From the NCBI GenBank assembly GCA_022036555.1, contig CM039137.1, forward strand, positions 24,917,862 to 24,981,861: 64,000 nt of DNA. The letters are read 5' to 3'. Position 1 is the first letter of the stretch, and every line of letters starts with the position of its first letter. Shown in pieces: positions 33,505 through 43,972 of the stretch. The notes beneath the pieces were generated by a model, which did no database searches, had not been told where the DNA came from, and saw nothing but the letters and a program-made list of their open reading frames with translations. Source of the DNA: Microstegium vimineum. Lineage: Eukaryota > Streptophyta > Magnoliopsida > Poales > Poaceae. A program made the position numbers and the translations under genes.

Positions 33505-34974
33505 ATGAGCAATCAGCCGGTGACACCGCAGGCGGGCGGCGGCGGCGCCGACGGGGATCGGCCGCCCAGGCGTCGTGTGACCTATATGGAAGACCGTTTT
33601 GAACCGCCGCCGCCAAGGCGTGACGGTGCCGAGGACACTGGTGGCCGGCCCCAGGTGGTGCGCACACAGGGCCGCGTGCCGACCTACAAGCCTGTGTCAC
33701 AGAGGAGACGAGAGCAGCCGGTGGCCGATGAGCCGCAGGCACAGGAGTACGAACAGTATCCGCTCGGAGGCGGCCGGGAGGTACCGCCGGTTTCAGCACC
33801 ATCGTGGTCGCGGCGCTGGGGTCGTGCCGGGCCTGGGCCGGGAGGAGCTGCACCGCCGCAGGCGACGCCAAGCCACTCGGCAGCAGCGGGGAGCAGCATC
33901 GCCAGCACCAGCACGGCTGCACCGCCGCCGACCGGTGACATCCCCGGCTCGTTGGAAGGAGCACCGGCTTCGGTACTACCCCGGCGGGGTGGCCTGAAGA
34001 ACGCTAAGACCATCGAGCGCGTCAGCACGCTGCCGAACGAGCCGGTACAGCCCCGGCGCGGTGGCCTCAAGACCAATAAGACCATCGAGCGCGTCAGCAC
34101 GCTGGAGAACGAGTCGGCAGGAGTAGGACTGCTGGGTGGTGGGAGTACTGGGAGTCCAGAGCCGCCGCCGCCGGCGACGCAAGCGCATGGTGGTGTGCCG
34201 CCTCAGCGGTATCCACAACTGAAGCCGCCGGAGGAGCCACGTCAGCATCAGCAGCCGTCGGAGGGCCGGCAGTATGGCGGCTACCGGCCGCCGAATAACC
34301 AGTCGCCATCCGGCGGGACGAAGAAGACAGGAGGGTCGCCGATGCTCCTGACGGACAGGAGGAGGAGGAGGAAGGAGAACCGGGGCAAGCCACTGCTGGC
34401 GTTCTGCTTCACGCTGTGCTGCATCCTGTTCTGGCTCCTGGTGGTCTGCATCGGGCTGGCAATCCTGGTGGTGTACCTCCTGTACCACCCAAAGGCGCCA
34501 CGGATCCACGTGAGCACGGCCACGCTCAACGCCGGGTACATCGACGAGCTCCCGCCGCCGCACATGGGGAAGGCGCTCAACTCCGACCTCTACGTGCTGG
34601 CAGCCATCTACAACCCAAATACCAAGCTCGACGTCGTCCTGCGCTACATGCAGCTGGACCTCTACTTCCAGGGGAGGCTCATCGGCACGCAGGCAGTGTG
34701 GCCGCCGCTGTACCAGAAGCCCGGCGACTCCGCGCTCCGGAGCATGCACCTGGTCGTCAGCGAGGTGGTCATGACGCAGGAGGACGCCGAGGTGTGGAAG
34801 AACGTCACCACCGCCGGCGGACTCGTGGAGATGCACCTCCAGGGCAAGTTCTACGTCCAGCTCAACTTCGGACGCTGGCTCCCGTTCAGGTACACGGTCA
34901 GGCCCACCTGCGCGCTCTGGCTCGACCCGCCGCCGGCGGGAGCGCTGCGCAGGGCGCGCTGTTTGAATCGCTAG
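33505..34974 (+). CDS. LEA_2 / NHL-type hydroxyproline-rich membrane protein
   Basis: One exon, 489 aa. Residues 1-290 are a long proline-, glycine- and arginine-rich cytosolic region. It includes two near-identical 21-residue units (159-179 and 183-203; core PRRGGLK, then KTIERVSTL). A basic stretch (DRRRRRKENRGK) precedes one membrane helix at about 297-322 (FCFTLCCILFWLLVVCIGLA). The C-terminal region (about 330-475) has the LEA_2/WHy pattern: PRIHVSTATLNAGYIDELPP, LAAIYNPNTKLDVVLRYMQL, YFQGRLIGTQAVWPPLYQKP and a final RYTVRPTCALWLDPP. Relatives are NDR1/HIN1-like or LEA hydroxyproline-rich proteins of the plasma membrane and plasmodesmata, linked to defence and stress. The N-terminal region is longer than usual for the family. 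The specific role is unknown. Confidence 0.9.
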   Translation: MSNQPVTPQAGGGGADGDRPPRRRVTYMEDRFEPPPPRRDGAEDTGGRPQVVRTQGRVPTYKPVSQRRREQPVADEPQAQEYEQYPLGGGREVPPVSAPSWSRRWGRAGPGPGGAAPPQATPSHSAAAGSSIASTSTAAPPPTGDIPGSLEGAPASVLPRRGGLKNAKTIERVSTLPNEPVQPRRGGLKTNKTIERVSTLENESAGVGLLGGGSTGSPEPPPPATQAHGGVPPQRYPQLKPPEEPRQHQQPSEGRQYGGYRPPNNQSPSGGTKKTGGSPMLLTDRRRRRKENRGKPLLAFCFTLCCILFWLLVVCIGLAILVVYLLYHPKAPRIHVSTATLNAGYIDELPPPHMGKALNSDLYVLAAIYNPNTKLDVVLRYMQLDLYFQGRLIGTQAVWPPLYQKPGDSALRSMHLVVSEVVMTQEDAEVWKNVTTAGGLVEMHLQGKFYVQLNFGRWLPFRYTVRPTCALWLDPPPAGALRRARCLNR

Positions 34975-35440
34975 CGCTAGAGCATTTCAGGTACATGCGC
35001 CCGCCAAAGAAACCCGTCACTACATAGAGTCATTACTTGTTAGAAGGACCTGTGTATTTTGGTTTCTACAGTAGCTATTTTTTGATTGAAAACCACATTT
35101 GGAATTTGGGATTCTTGTAGTTTTTTTTTTTTTAAGAAAAAATCGAATGGAACCAGAGATCGAGCCAGTGACATGTGTATCTTGAAATCAAGCCAGGCAA
35201 CAGCTTGGACCCAATCATGTGTAGATCTTGGAACAATGGCCTTCCAAACACTGGTTGATAAGCAAGTGAAACCACACTACTGAACTTGTGTTGTCGCCTT
35301 GTCGGTTGGGACTTGTCTACGCTTGCAATGCAGAGAAGATGCCTTGTGAAGTGAAGCGCGCCAGAGAGAATGATGCCCCGCAATAGATTGCTTCATTTGC
35401 CAAACTGAGAGATACCTCCCTTATCACTCCTTATCACTAA

Positions 35441-35744
35441 GGGGGTGTTTAGTTCCCCATGAAATCCAAATATTTTGGGTTTTTTTCTCTTCATTTTACA
35501 AAATAGAACTAAACATCACCCAAAATATTTGACAAAAAGTGGTCAATTCCTCATTTTGGATTTTGAACTCAAGAGCCTAAAATAAAGGAATTTTTGCATT
35601 TGTTTGTGTGTCATCCTCACAATCCTCATCATTGGAAGACAAATTTTGGATGGAACTAAACACCCTACCAAAATATTTTGCATTTTGGATTTTGGAACCC
35701 AAAATAGTTGGGATTTTAGATTTTGGTTTGAACTAAACAGGGCC
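35441..35744. mobile_element. Tourist-like MITE with TAA target duplication
   Basis: The ends GGGGGTGTTTAGTTC and GAACTAAACAGGGCC are inverted repeats, flanked by TAA at 35438-35440 and 35745-35747 (PIF/Harbinger rule). GAACTAAACA-type motifs also recur inside (about 35509 and 35655). Confidence 0.8.
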
Positions 35745-36107
35745 TAACTGAGATTCCTCCCTTGTCCCTCCAGAAACGCACATCTTCCGACACAAAAAAC
35801 CTTTGCAATCTTAGCCTTGACCAACAACCATTGACCAACAACCATGTTGTACCATCCCATAGGAATCAGCTGGTCCGGAAGCAGTTCCTACGACATTACG
35901 TCAGGTGAAGTAGAGTCCAAGCCGCCGCTGGAATGAGGTCAGCCACCAGCACAGTAATCCCGTGGTGCCGCTGAGTCCTCGATCCTCCTCTGTCAAGGCC
36001 CACGCGCAAACTGACACTTCTGCGATGTAATAAAACTGAACGGGCTCCTAGACTGGCATAACAGAAAAAACTGTAAAACAAGGGAACAAGTGTTACATCA
36101 ATCAGTT

Positions 36108-36200
36108 GACCGAAGCACAAGATATGTGTTAAGAGACACTGACCAAAGCACAAGAACGTCAAAACAAGTTGACCGAAGCACAAGAACGTCAAAACAAGTT
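36108..36200. repeat. 30-bp tandem repeat, two good copies and one degenerate
   Basis: The units at 36141-36170 and 36171-36200 differ at one base (GACCAAAGC versus GACCGAAGC). A diverged third unit begins at 36108. Confidence 0.85.
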
Positions 36201-37168
36201 GATATGATATCCTGTTGAAACCATATGAAGATAAAGATGACCAATGAAGTGGAGATAAGAAAATGAGATATATGGGCAAATTTGTATGAGAATTTTCATA
36301 AGATTAATTCCTTTGGATTATCAACTTTAAATAGACAACAGCACCGACCATAGATGGATCAATCCAAACGGAAGCATTGCATTGCCTCCTGCAAACCTTG
36401 ATATGGCTGCAGAATTCCATAGCCAGCAAACTATTTTATTGTAGAACATTTTTCAATTATTTCACAAACACACCAGACCATTTCCCTTAGTGTGACTGCT
36501 GAAAGACTACCTTGGAAGCAGTCCCACCATAGAAGATCCTCTTTCTGCAATTTTGGGGCAATCACATGTATTACTGTCCAAATATCATAACAATATAAGA
36601 CTCCAACTCGCACATTAAATGGACAAATATGTTTGGTGGCTGCACACAATAAAAGCAATAGGAAGATGCATCCTAATGAGCTCGTCGACTTTCCACCTTA
36701 CTATTATTTTCTTTGATCTAATGCCTTGAAATATCATGAATCCCAATCCAGTTAGGCCAATAGAAATTGGAACATAAGCAACATTGATTAAGCAGACCTT
36801 AGCAATGAACAGTTTGCTAGATGTCATAAAAATGCTACACAAGAATCTGATAATTAGATCTTGCTTCCAACAAATAGGCCTTCAAAATTCATCTGTGGCA
36901 ATTAAACAATTTTTCATAAAGTAGTTCAAAGAACTAACGGAAATGCCACATTGGAAGCTTGGAAGTTTCAATGATACATTGTTGTAGATATGGTAGAGCC
37001 AACATGACCAAAAGAGTGCAATACCTCATTTCAAACTTTCCATCTTATATCTGTGCAGCTATGTACAGAAATAGCTCATCAGACATCTCCGTTTAGCCAC
37101 ACCCAGCGAAATACTCAGTCTGATGCTTTCACATGCCCTGAGAAGCTCCCTTGTAACCACAAAGATCT

Positions 37169-38635
37169 TCACTTATGTAAGGCACCAAGAAGCATATTAT
37201 AAGAGGCAATATTTGGTATAAATCCAAAATCAAGCATCTCATCCAACACAGCCTTCCCTTCCTTTCTTTTTCCCTGCCTCCCAAATCCCTGCACCAGCAC
37301 ACGGTAAGTTTCACCATCAGCCTCAAAACCCTTCTCCTTAGCGAACACCCTTAGCCGGTTGGCATCAGCTGTCCTCCCAGCTTCGCAAAGGGCCTCAAAG
37401 ATGCAGTTACAGGAAATTACATCCGGAACAATCCCCTTATCGATCATTCTCCACAGCAACCGGCAAACCTCATCCAGCTTCCCTGCCTTCATCAGGCACT
37501 CCAAAACCGTAGCGCCAGCAGGCACACTGAGACAGCATTTCATATTCCTCTCTAATATCATGTCCACAGCTTCCACTGCTCTGTCCACCTTCCCACCACG
37601 GCACAGAGCGTCAACAAGTTCAAAGCAATCAAACCCTTCTGGCACCACTCCATCCCCCAAAAACTCAACAAACACCTCAGCTGCCTTTAGAGCCTCGCTA
37701 CCACGGCACAATCCACCAATCAAAATCTCCATGGACGCAAGGGACAGCTCGACCCCAAGCTCAAGCATCTCGCGTGCGACCTTTATTCCCTCCTTATACC
37801 TGCCTTCTCTGATGAACCCACGCATAAGTGTGTTGAAACTAACGCCCGTCGGTGCACAGCTCCGGCGCTGCATCTCACCAAACCATCGCTTGGCGGCGTC
37901 TACGCCTTCCGCCCGGCAGGAGCTGTTGATGAGTATGTTGAAGGTGTAGGCATCCGGGGTGACGCGGTAGACTGAGGTCATTTCGCCGTAGAAGCGGATG
38001 GCATCATCGTGGCGGCGGAGGCGGGAGAGAGCGTGGAGGATGATGTTGTAGAACTCGGGGGGGAGTGGGGAGTCAGCGATGCGCCGGAGGGAGGCGAGAG
38101 ATTGGGATGCGGCGGGGATGTCGCCGGAGGCCGCGAAGGCGACGATGGCCTTGCGGAAGGTGGGGAGGAGCTCGGGGCATGCGAAGATGGAGTCGTCGGC
38201 ACAGGGGCATGGGCGGGTGAGGACGAGCTCCAGGAGGCGCCGGAGTGAAAGGAGGCGGCGGGAAGACGCGAGGCGGGCGGCGAGAAGGGACGTGAGGCCG
38301 TGGTCGGGTCGGAAAGCGGAGGACGCGTCGGCCGCGGCCAGCAGAATGTGGAGGTCGAGCGCTGCGAGTCGCGGGTGGTGGCGCGCTCGGCGGAGGAGAC
38401 GAAAGAGAGAGGCGGTGGAGGAGGCGTGCGCGGAGGGGAGCGCCGGGAGCGGGTTAGGCGGCGAGAGGTGGGAGACGGCAAGCGGAAGGATGGGCAGTGA
38501 GGGGTCCAGCGTGATGGATGCAGTGGTGGTGGGGGCTTCGGCGAATTCAGGTGCGTCAGTCTCAGGGGAGATGAGGCGCTGATGCCGGGAGATCAGCGAC
38601 GGCAGCTTCCGCGCGAGGCGGCGAGAGGCGGCCAT
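37169..38635 (-). CDS. P-class pentatricopeptide repeat (PPR) protein
   Basis: Intronless frame of 488 aa from the ATG at 38635 (MAASRRLARKLPSLISRHQ). An in-frame ATG further upstream (38761) would add 42 residues that look like leader sequence, so the internal start is preferred. The first 20-30 residues are basic and Ser/Leu-rich, fitting a mitochondrial or plastid targeting peptide. From about residue 180 onward there are roughly eight 35-residue helix-turn-helix units: AYTFNILINSSCRAEGVDAA, VSFNTLMRGFIREGRYKEGI, VISCNCIFEALCEAGRTADA and a last half-unit ending ASYNMLLGALHK. P-class members bind specific organellar RNAs to guide processing, stability or translation. No E/DYW extension is present. 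The target is unknown. It lies in tandem with INTS9, with 301 bp between them. Confidence 0.92.
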   Translation of the reverse strand: MAASRRLARKLPSLISRHQRLISPETDAPEFAEAPTTTASITLDPSLPILPLAVSHLSPPNPLPALPSAHASSTASLFRLLRRARHHPRLAALDLHILLAAADASSAFRPDHGLTSLLAARLASSRRLLSLRRLLELVLTRPCPCADDSIFACPELLPTFRKAIVAFAASGDIPAASQSLASLRRIADSPLPPEFYNIILHALSRLRRHDDAIRFYGEMTSVYRVTPDAYTFNILINSSCRAEGVDAAKRWFGEMQRRSCAPTGVSFNTLMRGFIREGRYKEGIKVAREMLELGVELSLASMEILIGGLCRGSEALKAAEVFVEFLGDGVVPEGFDCFELVDALCRGGKVDRAVEAVDMILERNMKCCLSVPAGATVLECLMKAGKLDEVCRLLWRMIDKGIVPDVISCNCIFEALCEAGRTADANRLRVFAKEKGFEADGETYRVLVQGFGRQGKRKEGKAVLDEMLDFGFIPNIASYNMLLGALHK

Positions 38636-38936
38636 CGGCCGGCGACGGAAGGGGAAAGGATGGGATCGATCGTTCGAAGGACACACCTTAGGCTTCCAGG
38701 CCAGGGTCCAGGAGTACGATGAAGGACACAGGCTAAAGCTGGCCCAACAAGCAGTTTCCATGGGCCCAGAACTCAGGTTTCAGAACCAACACTCCGTTTT
38801 ACCAAGGAATTCCCTCTTTTATAGAATAGAAAAAAAACGGAACTCCTTTTTTATCAAAAAAATCAAAATCAAAACAGAACGCTTTTTCAGTCATGGAAAT
38901 TCACAATTTCATGATGAACAACAATTACACTTGCAG
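38636..38936. other. Short spacer between INTS9 (3') and PPR (5')
   Basis: It contains GGCCCAAC (38741-38748) and TGGGCCCA near 38760, Site II-type motifs 105-130 bp upstream of the PPR start. It probably serves as the PPR promoter and the INTS9 3' UTR. Confidence 0.5.
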
Positions 38937-41900
38937 TCAAATCCCTTTACAAACACTGCTAAGTGCATCATAAATTTGATTGGACGTTCTCTCATTGTCG
39001 CAGTATATAACAGTCCTATCAGATGCTATCTTCACCAAAGCATCTCCAGGACTAGTAATCAGAACAGAACATTCACTAGGAGTGGAGCTATCATCTGCAG
39101 CAAATGAACATACCATCCCCTTCTCTTGCAATGCTAACAGCAGGCGACCTGGGTCAATAGTGCTACAGTGTAGCAAGTGACGTTTTGATTGATCCGATTG
39201 CTTTTCTGCAGAAGCCAGCTGGTACCGTCCACTGCTTACAAGCAGCTTTGTTCTCAATCTTGCCACTGCAGTGGTTTCGTTCAGTTGCCTAGGCTGCAAT
39301 CTGAAGGCAACATCAGTTGCAAGATGCACCTCAAAATCGTCACGTAAATTTGGGAGCTCGATGGTCCTGCCCTTGGAGTAATAAAGGAATGACCATGGCA
39401 CCTCCTTTATTGAACACCGTGACTTAAGACCTTCAGGAAGCTGCATAATAAAGTGGGACATAAGGAAAGGATTCACAACTTAAGGTCCGCTCTGTATAAG
39501 AGGAAACATGGACTGTCATACCAATACAAACTTCGGTTTGAGCACTCCCAGTAATGGATCAATTTTTCCCACCCTATTATCAAGAAAGTTGTCTTTTTCA
39601 ATGTATAATCTATGATATCAGAAACAAAACCTTTTGAAGTTATAACAAACCTTATGCCAGAATGGAAAGAACACTCAAGGACTTGAATTGCCAAGGGCAT
39701 AAAAGGCTTAAGACTCAACTCAGTATCATTTCCTTGCTGCAAGCAAATATTTATGCAGTTTAGCAACAGAGCAACAGCAATCAGTAATAGGTAGATGTTA
39801 GGCTCGGCAAAGGGCGGACAATTTTTTACCTCCACAATAAGAAGGCACCGTTTGTCTGCCTGCCAGCGACGAAGCAAATGGACAGCTGGGCCAAGCCTAA
39901 GGCTCCAGTGTGGACACAGCACAATACAAGGCTCTTTCCATGCTGCCCTGTCAAGAGTATAGTGTTGTCACACAGCAGAACCAAAATATGACAGAAAAGA
40001 GCAACCCAAGTACAAGTGAGCTCATATGGATACAGGATACATAAGATGCATGCCCATAAATTGTGCTAAATTAAAATTATAAGAACAAAGCCTTTAGTGA
40101 TCATTGATAAGAAGAGTAGCAAAAATGAGAAAAGAATTCCAAGCATATCCTAAATCTTTATATGTATTAGCTGTAAATCATATCTTATCAAATTCTTACA
40201 GCAAGCCCTTTGAGTGTAAACGCGGGAACAAAAATAACTTGCCCTCCTTCAAAAGCTCGACATGGCCGAACAATGCCTCACCAGCAAATAGCTGCAACAT
40301 AACCAGCAATGAAGTGAGGTTATTTAACTCTAAAATTTCAAGACAAGAGTCAGGATTAGTCAAAGTGAATAACCTTTTCTTGGCGTGACTTGCATAGCCA
40401 TTCAGGCAAGGCATTGGTAAAAGCAAACATTTCTTCTGCTGTTTCAGAAATCACAAATATGGGTACCTGACTCAGACAAAAAACAATAATGAGCCAAAAA
40501 CAGGCGCGAAAGAATCTAAGAAAAGGTGGTGTTACTAGTTTGCTACAGAACCTTAGCACTATATTCACATTTCATGGGATAGAAAGAATACAAGGGGTAG
40601 GCAAGCTGTACTGTCTCAGATACTCAAATAGCCCATTCCTTATCAGCTAATAACTCAAGATACTTGAACCATATGCATAGTTAAACATCCCTAAACACTA
40701 ATAATTTTACAGGTCATTAATGGCAAATTAGGCATGACATCTTGCATGTTGGACCACATTAGGATAACAAATCATACCATAAGCACTAAGGTTCACATGT
40801 TAAATTAATTAAGCATGACAATAATATATTCCAATCTGAAAATCCACTATATTATTCCAAGGCCACAATTACCTTCATGCTGGAAGAATGTAGCATTTCT
40901 GATATAAGCTCCAAAAGTAAAAGAATAATACCAAGACGGCCAATTGGTATTAGAACAGAGCCTCCAGATTTTACTGCATCAAAAATACATGAGCATATAA
41001 AGCTGATTCTCTCAAACTCCTCTGTGATATCATCACTGTTGCACACCAATGGCATCTTTTCATCTGCATCAGCACCATCATCCCTGGAAGATTTTGAGTT
41101 TAACACTTCATCCCAAAGAAGCAATGAAATTTATAATTACACATGTATTTCATGTACAGCCTACCTTAACACTGAGTAGTGACATAGCAAAGAGTCTGTT
41201 TCATCCATTGAATGTTCATTCAGTTTCTCATCATTATCCTCATTCAAGCCATTCAAGGATGAGAAATCCGAAAACAAAATCACATCATTTTCCTTCAGAG
41301 AGCTGTAATCAAAATCTAATGCATGAGCTGACACAAATACTGAACTTGGTAGGTAGGTAATGCTAGCTCTTGGACCTTTTATTGCCCAGGTAGAATTGCC
41401 AAGTTCAAGGCCCGAGCTAGAAGCTTTCAGGATAAATATACCATTGAAGCAAACCTCCTCTCCGTATTTAACAGGCTGTACTTTGTGCATGCATTCTTCT
41501 ATGTTTCCTGGACTGTCAAGTAAATGTAATTCAGTTAAATCAAGAAAAAACAGGATAACATAGCAGTGATACGAATTAGTGATGGTGTCATCACAGTGAA
41601 TGTCCATACAGTCATTCTTTTCTAATCCAATATAAATTATTTGAGGTAGACAGCTACATTACAAGTAAAACAGTAGCAACATGCATATCACTAAGTTGCG
41701 AAAACGAGAACTAACAACCAAGATTATATTTGAGTATTATGACAGGACACAGAACAAATGGTGAATAATTAAAGCAAAAATAAGTTCAGTTTTAAAGGCC
41801 ATTTATTATGGTTTAATATAATTCTCTGTTTACTAATATAGTTCTGTTAAAATTATCTTGTGATATGGTGACTGGTTATTAACTCAGATCAAGGTTGGAT

Positions 41901-43414
41901 GCACATCTGAAACTGACAGTAGCTCCTATTACACTCCTCAGATTTAAGGAACTTTAATTAGTCTTTTGGAGTTATATATATATGCCAATATCGAAAGTTA
42001 AGAACAGGTATGCGCTTTATCTCAAACTTAGAATTCTCTGCGGGAAGAGAAGCCACATATGTGCAGGTTAGCAGGCTCATGATTCTGCAACAGACCTGTA
42101 CAGAGGCACCAGAGAAGGTGAATCATTTTCCCTGACTTCAATCACTGCCTTCTGCAAAATTGACATGAGTTCATTGAATTCCTCCCCTTCCATCCACTTG
42201 GGTGACGCAGCCGTATCTGGCCCATAGTACCTCACAAACTCACGATGCATCTCCACCAGCTCCTCCATCATTAGCTTTCCGATCCTTGCTGCTACCTCTG
42301 TCACATAGACCTACCCATACAGAACAAGCAAAAACTCCAAAATGGTTAGGTTTCATCTCATGGAACATTTTACAGTGAGGATCATATATATCTCTATCCC
42401 TTTCATTCATAAAGCAGAACCATGTTCCCATTGTTCTTTTATGAAAAACATAACTTCAAATGTTCCAGGTAATATAATTCATTTTGTGCCTTGCTGCCTA
42501 TTTCGTAGTGCCTGCCTTCTGCCCATGAAAGTTATGTCTGCAAAGTTGAGTAAAGGCAAATGATTCTGCACTTTGTATTCCTGCAGGATATAGTCCAGTT
42601 TTTAGCTACTCCCCCATTCCAAAGTATAAGAAGTTTTGGCTTTTTTAGATATATTGCTTGTACTATGCATCAAGACATATTGTATATCTAAATGCATAGC
42701 AAAACCTATGAATATTAATAATCCCCTAAAAAAATCAAAATGCCTTATAATTTGGAAAGGAGAGAGTATGTTGATACACAACTCAATAGCTATTAGCTTA
42801 TACTAACACTAAGCTTTGAACATACAGAACCTCTTACAAAACTGCGACAGCCAGAAAATTGAAGAATACTACCTAAACAATCGCACTACGCTTTGAACAT
42901 ACAGAACCTCTTACAAAACTGTGACAGACAGAAAATTGAAGACTACTACCTAAACAATCGAGCTGCAACCTAATAAGTACTGGTATGCAACACAAAGAGA
43001 GAAAGAAGCAGAAGCAGGAGAAGCACCTTGGTGTTGGCGAATCCGGGGAGCCCGGTGAGGAAGGGGAGTCCAAGCATCCCCGTAGCGGAAGACACGATTA
43101 CCGCATCCACGCCGCCTGCTTTCGCGGCCGCTGGCAACAAGTAGCGCGGCACCGCGCGTATGAGTCCCCCGAGTCACCGGCGAGGGGCACCGGGGCGAAG
43201 ACCGCGAGGGCTGAGAGGTCGATGGGGCAGTCGAGGAGGAAGCGGACCCCCTCCAGCTCCAGGAGATGGCTCGCCGGCGAGTGGTAGCTGCCACCGCCAC
43301 CGCCTCTGTCGGACAAGCAGGTCTGCGAGGAGGCGCGCGTTAGGGTCAGAGACTCAGAGTCCGTAGGTCCCGCCTGAGACTGAGAGGAGTGTGCTTGGTG
43401 CTTACCAGCTTCAT
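38937..43414 (-). CDS. INTS9: Integrator complex subunit 9 homologue, one-base frameshift in exon 2
   Basis: Eleven exons on the minus strand: 43414-43406, 43322-43027, 42310-42096, 41512-41165, 41083-40873, 40466-40374, 40291-40200, 39947-39830, 39736-39651, 39573-39522 and 39440-38937. All borders are GT-AG. The sum is 2024 nt, one short of 675 codons. In exon 2 the protein runs ...FAPVPLAGDSG and must change frame at the C-run 43166-43170 to continue as GLIRAVPRYLLPAAAKAGG; one more C would give an open 674-aa frame. The order of blocks (TCLSDRGGGG, LLDCPIDLSAL, GMLGLPFLTGLPGFANT, VYVTEVAARIGKLMMEELVE, CIVLCPHWSLRLGPAVHLL) matches plant INTS9. INTS9 is a catalytically inactive metallo-beta-lactamase/beta-CASP protein that pairs with INTS11 to cleave nascent snRNA and other transcripts in the nucleus. 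The first coding exon is only 9 nt. Confidence 0.9.
42609..42766. mobile_element. Stowaway MITE in INTS9 intron 2
   Basis: The ends CTCCCCCATTCCAAAGTATA and TATAATTTGGAAAGGAGAG are inverted repeats with flanking TA. Length about 158 bp. It lies in the intron between INTS9 exons 2 and 3. Confidence 0.8.
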
Positions 43415-43972
43415 GGAGGCTTCTGCGATCGGTGCGCCTGACTAGGCCCCTCAGCGGCTCAGCGCGGCAGCGCAGCCTGTGGGCGTGGGCGTGGGCGGTG
43501 GCGGTGGCGGAGGCGGAGAGCAGCAACGGTCGTGGCCTGTGCCTGTGGGGGTGAATTGGCGAAGAACCGCGCTGCGCGTGGGCGAGGCGAGCCTGTTTGA
43601 AGGCCGGAGGACGGGAAGGACGCCGGCTGCCGGGGCGGACGCCGGAGGCAGGGGCGCCGGCTGCCGGGGAGGACGCCGGACGCCGGGGAGCAGCCGAGCA
43701 GGAGGCAGGCGCGCCGCGGATGGGAAAGGAGCGGCGGGCGGCGGCTCGGAGTCGGGGACTCGGGGCGAGGCCGCGAGTCCGTTTGAAGGCACGTGACTTC
43801 CAGGTGGGTTGGGCCGGAATCCCGGCACTAGCATAGCCTTGTGATGTTATTTTTGAGCCCAAGAGTAGCGCGGTGAAGGCCCATGATAGTTCAAGGTTAC
43901 AGTTAGAGTTAGTACAGGGTGCGGGAGGCGCATGAGCCTGGCACTACCGCCGCGACAGCCGCCGCCGCCGCC
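43415..43972. promoter_or_regulatory. Shared head-to-head promoter region of INTS9 and mTERF
   Basis: The two ATGs diverge 558 bp apart. The space is GC-rich, with repeated GGACGCCGG units (about 43617-43695), and carries Site II-type motifs GTTGGGCCGG (about 43808) and AAGGCCCAT (about 43877). A bidirectional promoter is inferred from geometry. Confidence 0.55.

Larger units (their letters stand above)
34975..37168. other. Intergenic region with Tourist MITE and tandem repeat
   Basis: It holds a Tourist-like element (35441-35744) and a 30-bp tandem repeat (36108-36200). 36210-37168 is AT-rich and may include the 3' UTR of the PPR gene. No other gene is supported. Confidence 0.5.

Noticed and set aside
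36108..36200. Short regular repeats considered as a CRISPR-like array
   Set aside because: The units are directly adjacent without unique spacers, in a plant nuclear context; it is a simple tandem repeat.
43479..43862. Long frames on both strands rich in Gly, Pro, Arg and Ala
   Set aside because: They arise from GC-rich tandem repeats in the INTS9/mTERF promoter and shadow the real genes.
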